A DNA stretch of 6,848 bases from Christensenella sp. UBA6420 (GTDB lineage: Bacteria > Bacillota > Clostridia > Christensenellales > DTU072), in contig DJPE01000008.1 in assembly GCA_002439705.1 (NCBI GenBank), positions 1 to 6,848 on the forward strand. The letters run 5' to 3'. A program made the position numbers and the translations under genes. Positions within the stretch are counted from its first letter, which is position 1; each line of letters starts with the position of its first letter. A model generated the notes under the pieces. That model was not told the origin of the DNA, ran no database searches, and worked only from the letters and a program-made list of their open reading frames with translations. Below, one piece after another: positions 1 through 4,239 of this stretch.

Positions 1-360
1 GCGTTCTATGGATGTAGCGGACTTACGAGTATAACAATCCCCGACAGTGTGACGAGTATCGGTGTGTATGCGTTCTATGAATGTAGCGGACTTACGAGTG
101 TGACAATCGGAAATAGTGTGACGAGTATCGGCGATTCTGCGTTCTCTGGATGTAGCGGACTTATCACAGTTAATTGGAATGCCACGGCGTGTACGAGTGC
201 AGGTGATTATTCTTATTATGCCGTTTTTAGCGGATGTATAAAATTATCTACTGTAAATATAGGAAATAACGTAACTACAATTCCGTCATATGCGTTCTTT
301 GGATGTAGCGGACTTACGAGTGTGACAATCGGAAATAGTGTGACGGGTATCGGCGAAGGT
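1..360 (+). repeat. 69-bp coding repeats of the LRR protein
   Basis: Units at 1-69, 70-138 and 292-360 are near copies at DNA level. I count about 6 differences in 69 between 70-138 and 292-360, and about 12 between 1-69 and 70-138. The core from gcgttct to gtgacgagtatcgg is almost unchanged, including silent positions. This points to recent duplication or gene conversion rather than old protein-level repeats. The stretch 139-291 is a diverged, longer unit. Confidence 0.85.
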
Positions 361-531
361 GCGTTCTATGAATGTGACAATTTAACCGAAATCAGATATA
401 ACGGCACTTGTGAAGAGTGGCAAATTATCAGTGATGGTTACAATAGTTATTGGGACTATTATACGGGCGATTATACCGTCTATTGTTCGGACGGAACTGT
501 AAGTAAAGGCGGTACGGTAACTAAGGCGTAA
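1..531 (+). CDS. BspA-like leucine-rich-repeat protein, C-terminal part (5' truncated)
   Basis: The reading frame is open from base 1 to the TAA at 529-531, giving 176 visible residues; the start lies outside the window. The GTG at 49 is inside a repeat and is not a real start. The protein is built of 23-residue units of the form AF(Y/F)GCSGLTSVTIGNSVTSIG, the LRR_5 / BspA (Treponema pallidum-type) leucine-rich repeat. Clear units begin at bases 1, 70, 139, 292 and 361; the third is stretched to 51 residues with a degenerate insertion. The end (CEEWQ...YTVYCSDGTVSKGG) is the degenerate closing repeat typical of these proteins. Members are usually secreted or surface-exposed and many are implicated in adhesion, but the signal peptide and any anchor would be upstream, so location and partner are not visible. 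Family assignment is firm; function is not known. Confidence 0.9.
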   Translation, partial: AFYGCSGLTSITIPDSVTSIGVYAFYECSGLTSVTIGNSVTSIGDSAFSGCSGLITVNWNATACTSAGDYSYYAVFSGCIKLSTVNIGNNVTTIPSYAFFGCSGLTSVTIGNSVTGIGEGAFYECDNLTEIRYNGTCEEWQIISDGYNSYWDYYTGDYTVYCSDGTVSKGGTVTKA

Positions 532-557
532 AGCGAATAAAAGAATTTAGAATAATA

Positions 558-593
558 AAACGACACGCCGTTTTTATAGACGGCGTGTTGTGT
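558..593. terminator. Bidirectional intrinsic terminator between LRR gene and DUF1540 gene
   Basis: A 9-bp perfect stem pairs ACACGCCGT (563-571) with ACGGCGTGT (580-588) around an 8-base loop. It can extend outward through 560-562/589-591. On the minus strand the stem is followed by CGTTTTATTATT, a good U-tract, so it serves the DUF1540 gene. On the plus strand the following tgttgttgg is only moderately T-rich, so it probably also ends the LRR transcript, but less strongly. Confidence 0.8.
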
Positions 594-628
594 TGTTGGA
601 ATTTATCCGAGCTTTGAGCGCGGGTTCT

Positions 629-931
629 TTACTTTTTAATTCTCGTTGCGCATTTTGTGGACAACATTACGTCGTGGACGAGAATGGCGGTGGACGAGCA
701 GCGGTTATTTTTATTGTAGACGCAACGGGCGGTACATTGAACCACGGACGGAGCGTCGTTAAGGAATTCGTCGCCCGCTTCCATATCCTTGAAAGTTTGT
801 TCGAGCGCGCCGCCGGGGCGTTTTATTTTGCTGTCGCAGAGACCTTTATCGTTGACGGATATTATTCCTGCGTTGCAGTGACATTTTACGTTGTGTTGGC
901 AATTTGCCGTAGTGCATTTGAGTTGTAACAT
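629..931 (-). CDS. DUF1540 protein with two cysteine-rich domains
   Basis: This 100-residue protein has two copies of a short cysteine motif resembling DUF1540 (PF07561), a Firmicutes family of unknown function. Copy 1 (about residues 3-38) has Cys at 6, 11, 17, 19 and 32. Copy 2 (about 63-100) has the characteristic CVYNKNNRCS with Cys at 66, 70, 78 and 94. The cysteine spacing suggests metal binding, which is an inference. A linker of about 25 residues rich in acidic residues joins the copies. There is no signal peptide or membrane segment. The ATG at 931-929 is supported by a strong AAAGGAG (944-938) 6 bases upstream. The opposite-strand frame across the same bases has no such signal and no family resemblance. 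The gene stands alone, transcribed leftward into the terminator at 558-593 and divergent from rplI. Confidence 0.82.
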   Translation of the reverse strand: MLQLKCTTANCQHNVKCHCNAGIISVNDKGLCDSKIKRPGGALEQTFKDMEAGDEFLNDAPSVVQCTARCVYNKNNRCSSTAILVHDVMLSTKCATRIKK

Positions 932-959
932 GTTTTACTCCTTTAAGTTAATTTCGTCG

Positions 960-987
960 TTAGTATGCGAACAGGTAACGATATTAT
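960..987 (-). promoter_or_regulatory. Possible promoter of the DUF1540 gene, sporulation-sigma-like
   Basis: Read on the minus strand, ATAATAT (987-981), 13 bases and CATACTAA (967-960) precede the gene. This loosely resembles mother-cell sigma-E/K promoters (a -10 of the CATA type). The predicted start near 953 would leave a short leader before the AAAGGAG. I see no good sigma-A pair at proper spacing on this strand. The match is partial, so this is a weak call. Confidence 0.3.
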
Positions 988-1010
988 TCTTTGTATATGA
1001 GATATGAGAG

Positions 1011-1039
1011 TTGACAAAAGACCTTGCGGAATTTATAAT
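1011..1039 (+). promoter_or_regulatory. Consensus sigma-A promoter of rplI
   Basis: TTGACA (1011-1016), a 17-base spacer and TATAAT (1034-1039) match both hexamers and the spacing exactly. Transcription should start near 1046, about 27 bases before the GTG start codon. Confidence 0.92.
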
Positions 1040-1072
1040 TATTAAAAACTAAAACATAAGGAGTGGCTTGAA

Positions 1073-1513
1073 GTGAAAGTAATTTTGTTACAGGACGTGA
1101 AGGCAATGGGCAAGAAAGGCGACGTGGCGGAAGTCAACGACGGATACGCTCGCAATTTTCTTATTCCTAAAAAAATGGTAATGGAAGCTACGAAAAACGC
1201 GATAAACGAACTCAATCAGAAGAAAGCCAACGAAGCGAAAAGGCTCGCGGAAGAGAAAGCCGCCGCACTCGCTCTCTGCAAAGAACTCAACGGCAAGGAA
1301 GTATCCGTTCCCGTTAAGTGCAACGGCGGAAAAATGTACGGCAGCGTAACCACGCAGGACGTAGCGGACGCTTTGGCAAAAGCAGGGTATACCGTGGACA
1401 AAAAGAAAGTGACCTTGCACGAAACCATTAAGGCTCTCGGAATATATAACGCGGATATCTGGTGCTATAAAGAAACCATTGCGAAGATTAAAATCAACGT
1501 AGTAGAAGCGTAG
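1073..1513 (+). CDS. rplI: 50S ribosomal protein bL9
   Basis: bL9 binds 23S rRNA at the base of the L1 stalk and helps keep reading frame. The 146-residue length is close to the usual 147-150. The N-terminal rRNA-binding domain (1 to about 50) shows MKVILLQDVKAMGKKGDVAEV followed by the signature NDGYARNFLIPKK. A Lys/Glu/Ala-rich connecting helix spans about 41-75. The C-terminal domain (about 78-146) has the family pattern GKMYGSVTTQDVADAL and HETIKALGIYNADI. The start is a GTG at 1073, set by AAGGAG (1058-1063) 9 bases upstream; no nearby ATG fits. It is a single-gene unit here, away from rpsF/ssb/rpsR or dnaB, with its own consensus promoter. Its 3' untranslated region carries the palindrome array at 1545-1637 before the terminator. 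Confidence 0.97.
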   Translation: MKVILLQDVKAMGKKGDVAEVNDGYARNFLIPKKMVMEATKNAINELNQKKANEAKRLAEEKAAALALCKELNGKEVSVPVKCNGGKMYGSVTTQDVADALAKAGYTVDKKKVTLHETIKALGIYNADIWCYKETIAKIKINVVEA

Positions 1514-1544
1514 ACGAACAAGCGATACGACGAATTTATCGTTA

Positions 1545-1637
1545 AGTGAAGTTCCGCCGTAGGCGAAGTGAAGTTGTCACATAGTGACAGTGAAGTTGCC
1601 TTACGGCAGTGAAGTTCAAAACCAACGGTTTTGAGTT
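1545..1637 (+). repeat. Palindrome array with fixed AGTGAAGTT linkers, rplI 3' UTR
   Basis: AGTGAAGTT occurs exactly at 1545-1553, 1567-1575, 1589-1597 and 1608-1616, with a truncated AGTT at 1634-1637. Between the copies lie short hairpins of different sequence: CGCC-GTA-GGCG (1555-1565), GTCAC-ATA-GTGAC (1576-1588), TGCC-TTAC-GGCA (1597-1608, using one base of each linker) and CAAAACC-AAC-GGTTTTG (1617-1633). The stems differ in every unit while pairing is kept; only the linker sequence is fixed. The array lies between the rplI stop codon and its terminator. Confidence 0.9.
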
Positions 1638-1653
1638 ATGGAAAAAGATTAAG

Positions 1654-1685
1654 ACGGAATAGGATAGTAGTTCTATTCCGTTTTT
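1654..1685 (+). terminator. Intrinsic terminator of rplI
   Basis: ACGGAATAG (1654-1662) pairs perfectly with CTATTCCGT (1673-1681) around a 10-base loop, and TTTTT (1681-1685) completes the U-tract. It lies 140 bases after the rplI stop codon, directly after the palindrome array. Confidence 0.88.
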
Positions 1686-1708
1686 ATCTATATATCGGTT
1701 ATTTATAT

Positions 1709-1723
1709 CCCGCCCGCCCACCC
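1709..1723 (-). other. G-quadruplex motif between the two convergent terminators
   Basis: The plus strand reads CCCGCCCGCCCACCC, so the minus strand reads GGGTGGGCGGGCGGG. That is four G3 tracts with three single-base loops, the arrangement expected to give a very stable parallel quadruplex. It is a strongly skewed island in AT-rich sequence, lying between the rplI terminator (ends 1685) and the ispDF terminator (1734-1768). Folding is predicted from the motif only. Confidence 0.7.
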
Positions 1724-1733
1724 GTATGAGCAA

Positions 1734-1768
1734 AGAAAAAGATAGGACACTAAATCCTATCTTTTTCT
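1734..1768. terminator. Intrinsic terminator of the ispDF operon (bidirectional)
   Basis: AGAAAAAGATAGGA (1734-1747) pairs perfectly over 14 bp with TCCTATCTTTTTCT (1755-1768) around a 7-base loop. Read on either strand, the 3' arm carries a run of five T's, so it can stop leftward ispDF transcription and also act as a backup for rplI read-through. Confidence 0.85.
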
Positions 1769-1782
1769 AATATCTTATCCTT

Positions 1783-1871
1783 AACTTCGAGTCTTGCTCG
1801 AAACTTCACTCGGCGAAGCCGAACTTCACTATCGCTACGCGATAACTTCACTGCCGTTAGGCAACTTCACT
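1783..1871 (-). repeat. Palindrome array with fixed AGTGAAGTT linkers, ispDF 3' UTR
   Basis: The plus strand shows AACTTCACT exactly at 1802-1810, 1822-1830, 1844-1852 and 1863-1871, with a truncated AACTT at 1783-1787. On the minus strand, the sense strand of ispDF, these are AGTGAAGTT. The intervening hairpins, given on the plus strand, are CGAG-TCTTG-CTCG (1788-1800), CGGC-GAA-GCCG (1811-1821), ATCGC-TAC-GCGAT (1831-1843) and TGCC-GTTA-GGCA (1852-1863). The array is the inverted counterpart of 1545-1637, with the same linker but mostly different stems. It also lies between a stop codon and a terminator. Confidence 0.9.
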
Positions 1872-1901
1872 TTGCAGTCCGCATAACGCTTGGTCGGATA
1901 G

Positions 1902-2993
1902 TTATATAAGAACGACCGTTGCAAACGCCGCAATGGCTTTATTTTCTCCTATTATCCCCACGTTTTCGGTGGTGGTAGCGGAGATGCCGACGGAGTCGGG
2001 GGTTATTCCGAGATACGCGGCGATATTCCGACGCATTTTTTCTATGTGGGGGGAGAGTTTCGGGTTTTGGGCGATGATTACGATATTTACCGATTTTATT
2101 ACGGCGTTCTTTAACGACACTATATCGGTCACGCGGCTCAGCAAAACCACGCTGTTTATATTTTCGTAGGCGGGGTCGTCGTCGGGGAAAAGGACGCCTA
2201 TATCCCGTTCTCCCACGGCGGTAAGAAGGGCGTCCATAAGGGCGTGGATAGCCACGTCGCCGTCGCTGTGGGCGAGTAGTCCGTATTCGTACGGAATATC
2301 GGTTCCGCAGAGTCGCAGTTGCTTATTTTTGGTGAATTTGTGCAGGTCGAAGCCGGTGCCGACTTTGGCGTTAAGACCGTAGAAGTCCGATTCGTAGGTT
2401 ATTTTCTTATTGGCGGCGGAGCCGTCTACCATTCTGCACGGGGCGATAAATTCGGCGTAAAGGCTGCTTTCGTCGGTGTAAAGTTTACCTGCGTCTATTT
2501 TACCTTGCGCCGCCGAAAAGGCTCTTCTTAACTGTTCGGTTTTGAAGCCTTGCGGGGTTTGCACCGAAGCGAAAAGTTCTCTGTCGGCGGAGCGGACGAG
2601 TTGGTTTTTGTCCTTTTCCATAAGGGTATCGGTGACGGGCAGGCAGGGGACTGCGCTACCGAAAGCCAAAGTGGCGTTCATCACGCGTTTTATTAAGTCG
2701 TTATCGACGAAAGGTCTTGCTCCGTCGTGGATAAGGACGTATTCCGCAGTGACTTCGGCGAGTCCTTTTTTTACCGATTCCGACCGCGTGTCGCCGCCTT
2801 TAACGACCGTCACGTCGGTTCTTCCGTCGAAAAGGTCGGTATCGCCGACTATTATTATTTTGTCTATCCCTTCCACGCCTAAAAAAGCGTTAACCGCGCG
2901 TTGCAGCACGGTTAACGTTCCTATTTTCGCGTTAAGTTTGTCAAAACCCGTTCTTACGGACTTTCCCGCGGCGGGTATAATTACGTCAAACAT
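1902..2993 (-). CDS. ispDF: Bifunctional MEP-pathway enzyme: IspD cytidylyltransferase fused to IspF cyclase
   Basis: IspD makes CDP-methylerythritol from MEP and CTP; IspF cyclises the later phosphorylated intermediate to MEcPP, releasing CMP. The IspE step between them is not in this window. Residues 1 to about 207 are IspD: PAAGKSVR (7-14) with Arg14 and Lys19 as nucleotide-binding positions, HDGARPF (89-95), DREL with Arg138, TPQGF (146-150) and TDE (173-175). Residues 209-363 are IspF: GFDLH (214-218) and AHSDGDVAIH (241-250) give the likely metal ligands Asp216, His218 and His250; FPDDDP (269-274), IAQNPK (307-312) and ATTTE (339-343) follow. The 363-residue length fits known IspDF fusions and both halves look complete. 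The ATG lies one base after the rqcP stop, with only AGGA just upstream, which suggests translational coupling. It is the last gene of a three-gene leftward operon. Confidence 0.95.
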   Translation of the reverse strand: MFDVIIPAAGKSVRTGFDKLNAKIGTLTVLQRAVNAFLGVEGIDKIIIVGDTDLFDGRTDVTVVKGGDTRSESVKKGLAEVTAEYVLIHDGARPFVDNDLIKRVMNATLAFGSAVPCLPVTDTLMEKDKNQLVRSADRELFASVQTPQGFKTEQLRRAFSAAQGKIDAGKLYTDESSLYAEFIAPCRMVDGSAANKKITYESDFYGLNAKVGTGFDLHKFTKNKQLRLCGTDIPYEYGLLAHSDGDVAIHALMDALLTAVGERDIGVLFPDDDPAYENINSVVLLSRVTDIVSLKNAVIKSVNIVIIAQNPKLSPHIEKMRRNIAAYLGITPDSVGISATTTENVGIIGENKAIAAFATVVLI

Positions 2994-2994
2994 A

Positions 2995-3240
2995 TTATCC
3001 TATAATCTCGTAGAGCATTCCGACGGAGTTCTTCGCGACGTTTCCTTCGGGAACTTCCAGAACACGGAAGGTAAGTTTGTTGTCGCCGAAACCTACCGTA
3101 ACCACGTCGCCGACTTTGACTTCCTTGGAAGGTTTCGCTTCCTTGCCGTTTATCGTCACTCTGTCGTGGCTGCACGCTTCGTTGGCGACCGAGCGGCGTT
3201 TTATTATTCTCGCAACTTTCAGATACTTGTCGAGTCGCAT
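2995..3240 (-). CDS. rqcP: S4-domain RNA-binding protein RqcP (YabO-like)
   Basis: RqcP works with RqcH on stalled 50S subunits with peptidyl-tRNA, stabilising the tRNA during alanine tailing in bacterial ribosome-associated quality control. The 81-residue product matches the YabO/Hsp15-like family along its length. MRLDKYLKVARIIKRRSVANEA is the S4 motif start, followed by DRVTINGKEAKPSKEVKVGDVV and a short C-terminal extension ending GMLYEIIG. The ATG shares its A with the TAA of the upstream GtrA-like gene (TAATG), and GGAG at 3254-3251 lies 10 bases upstream, so the genes are translationally coupled. The stop is one base before the ispDF start. Homologues in Firmicutes often lie near mazG or divIC; the pairing with ispDF here is less familiar to me. 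A longer overlapping frame (3271-2981) is out of register and has no family features. Confidence 0.93.
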   Translation of the reverse strand: MRLDKYLKVARIIKRRSVANEACSHDRVTINGKEAKPSKEVKVGDVVTVGFGDNKLTFRVLEVPEGNVAKNSVGMLYEIIG

Positions 3241-3926
3241 TATTCGTTTTCTCCGTCGTTTCCGTCGTCATCGGTAGCGGCGGTCTGCGCTTCTTCCGCG
3301 GGGAGATTTTTCTTGCCCCAGTTACGCATAATAAGGAATTTGTTTCCGAGAAAGTTTATTACGAACGCGGTAAGTCCGCCCACAGCCATACCGGTAAGGG
3401 TGTAGATAAAGCCTAAGAAAGAAGATTTGTCGACGGGGTGGGCTTTCTGGCAAGCGTTGGTGACCCAGCCGCCGAGAGCGGTTTGCAAAAGTATGATACC
3501 CACCGCCATTATTGCGTACATCGTGCCGGAAATAAGCACGTTGTTGGTGGACTTGAAGGTCTTTTTGCGGTTAAGGATAAAGGTAAGAACCTGTCCTACG
3601 ACCGAACCCGCCAAAAATCCGATAAAGTCGGCGGTGTTGCTGTCGGAAAAGTCGAATATGAACCATTTGAACCCGTGGCTAAGGGACTCTACGGTCTGCA
3701 AGGAATATTTAAGTACGAACTGCGTTATCATCTGACCCGCGGCGCAGCACATACTGAACAGCGTGAAAAGTATGACCTGTCTCAGATTTTCGTGAGATTT
3801 TACGAAATCGACGATATAACGAAACTTGTTCTTAAACCCTTTCGCTTCTTTATAGCCTTGCTTGAAAGCGGCTTTTTCGGCTTCCGAAACCGCGGCTTCG
3901 GACGTTACTTTCTTTTCTTCTTCCAT
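3240..3926 (-). CDS. GtrA-like four-helix membrane protein
   Basis: From the ATG at 3926 the product is 228 residues. A longer frame begins at a GTG at 3935, but that codon overlaps the AGGAG (3939-3935). The ATG at 3926 sits 8 bases after the AGGAG and is the better start. Four hydrophobic segments lie at about 49-75, 101-118, 131-153 and 171-197. FILNRKKTF (116-124) after helix 2 and FLGNKFLI (192-199) after helix 4 fit the GtrA family pattern (PF04138), whose members are linked to moving polyprenyl-phosphate-linked sugars. The protein is longer than a typical GtrA of about 120-150 residues. It has a charged N-terminal tail of about 45 residues, a loop of about 25 residues between helices 1 and 2, and an acidic C-terminal tail. 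It is first in the operon with rqcP and ispDF. Family call is likely; substrate unknown. Confidence 0.72.
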   Translation of the reverse strand: MEEEKKVTSEAAVSEAEKAAFKQGYKEAKGFKNKFRYIVDFVKSHENLRQVILFTLFSMCCAAGQMITQFVLKYSLQTVESLSHGFKWFIFDFSDSNTADFIGFLAGSVVGQVLTFILNRKKTFKSTNNVLISGTMYAIMAVGIILLQTALGGWVTNACQKAHPVDKSSFLGFIYTLTGMAVGGLTAFVINFLGNKFLIMRNWGKKNLPAEEAQTAATDDDGNDGENE

Positions 3927-3961
3927 TTTATTCACTCCTGTGGAAATATAATTCTTTAACT

Positions 3962-3990
3962 ATAATAACCGAAACTCGATTATAAGTCAA
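3962..3990 (-). promoter_or_regulatory. Promoter of the GtrA-like/rqcP/ispDF operon
   Basis: On the minus strand TTGACT (3990-3985), a 17-base spacer and TATTAT (3967-3962) form a good sigma-A promoter. Directly upstream (3991-4007) is an A/T run that could act as an UP element. Transcription should start near 3955, leaving about 29 bases before the ATG at 3926. Confidence 0.82.
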
Positions 3991-4007
3991 CATTAAAAAA
4001 AATTTTA

Positions 4008-4026
4008 CCCCGCCGCCGCGGCGCGG
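4008..4026. other. GC-only island with palindrome between divergent promoters
   Basis: Nineteen consecutive G/C bases interrupt very AT-rich DNA. They contain the perfect 10-base palindrome CGCCGCGGCG (4014-4023), or alternatively a CGCCG/CGGCG hairpin (4011-4023). The island lies between the -35 boxes of the operon promoter and the rpoB promoter. It could be a protein site or a structural barrier; no function is shown. Confidence 0.4.
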
Positions 4027-4030
4027 AGAA

Positions 4031-4097
4031 GAATTTTTATAAAATTTTATTTATTTTAATAAATATATTTGACACTGTTGCAAAAATCGACTATAAT
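4031..4097 (+). promoter_or_regulatory. rpoB promoter with A/T-rich UP-like region
   Basis: TTGACA (4069-4074), 17 bases and TATAAT (4092-4097) are an exact consensus promoter, the same as that of rplI. The 38 bases upstream (4031-4068) are almost entirely A and T in short tracts, as in UP elements bound by the polymerase alpha C-terminal domain. Predicted start near 4104, giving a leader of about 136 bases. Confidence 0.92.
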
Positions 4098-4119
4098 GCT
4101 ACAATGTATAAATATTCTA

Positions 4120-4223
4120 AAGTATCATACCCTTTAACCCGAAAACGAAAGGTTTTGGGGTTTGGGGATACTTGCGGTTTTATACGGTACGGCGATTTTT
4201 TCACCGCGTGAAATGAATTTTTT
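4120..4223 (+). promoter_or_regulatory. Structured rpoB leader with possible attenuator
   Basis: AAGTATC (4120-4126) pairs with GATACTT (4167-4173), enclosing weaker inner pairing of CCC/GGG and AAAAC (4142-4146) with GTTTT (4152-4156). Downstream, TTTCAC-CGC-GTGAAA (4199-4213) forms a 6-bp hairpin four bases before a run of six T's (4218-4223), like a weak terminator. GCGGT (4174-4178) could instead pair with ACCGC (4203-4207) and prevent that hairpin. This arrangement would permit attenuation, but I do not recognise a known leader family. Confidence 0.45.
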
Positions 4224-4239
4224 ATTAAGGAGCAATGCG

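Noticed and set aside
590..928. A 112-codon plus-strand frame opposite the DUF1540 gene
   Set aside because: It begins within the terminator arm region, has no ribosome binding site, and is antisense to a protein with a family motif and a strong AAAGGAG.
1542..1733. A 63-codon minus-strand frame across the left palindrome array
   Set aside because: It runs through hairpins, a terminator and the G-quadruplex tract. Its product reflects the repeats and has no initiation signal.
1545..1871. CRISPR array interpretation
   Set aside because: The repeated unit is only 9 bases and the intervening segments are 10-17-base palindromes rather than unique spacers of about 30 bases. There are no cas genes.
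2542..3405. A 287-codon plus-strand frame across ispDF, rqcP and the end of the GtrA-like gene
   Set aside because: The opposite strand encodes recognisable IspD, RqcP and GtrA-like sequences with overlapping starts and stops. The plus frame has low-complexity Ser/Arg/Val-rich content and no family resemblance.
3927..3935. GTG at 3935 as the start of the GtrA-like gene
   Set aside because: This codon overlaps the last base of the AGGAG ribosome binding site. The ATG at 3926 is correctly spaced behind it.
4151..4167. G-rich GGTTTTGGGGTTTGGGG in the rpoB leader as a standalone G-quadruplex
   Set aside because: Only a two-layer quadruplex is possible within it, and the same bases pair well with the C-rich 5' arm of the leader hairpin. 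It is kept only as an alternative within the leader finding.
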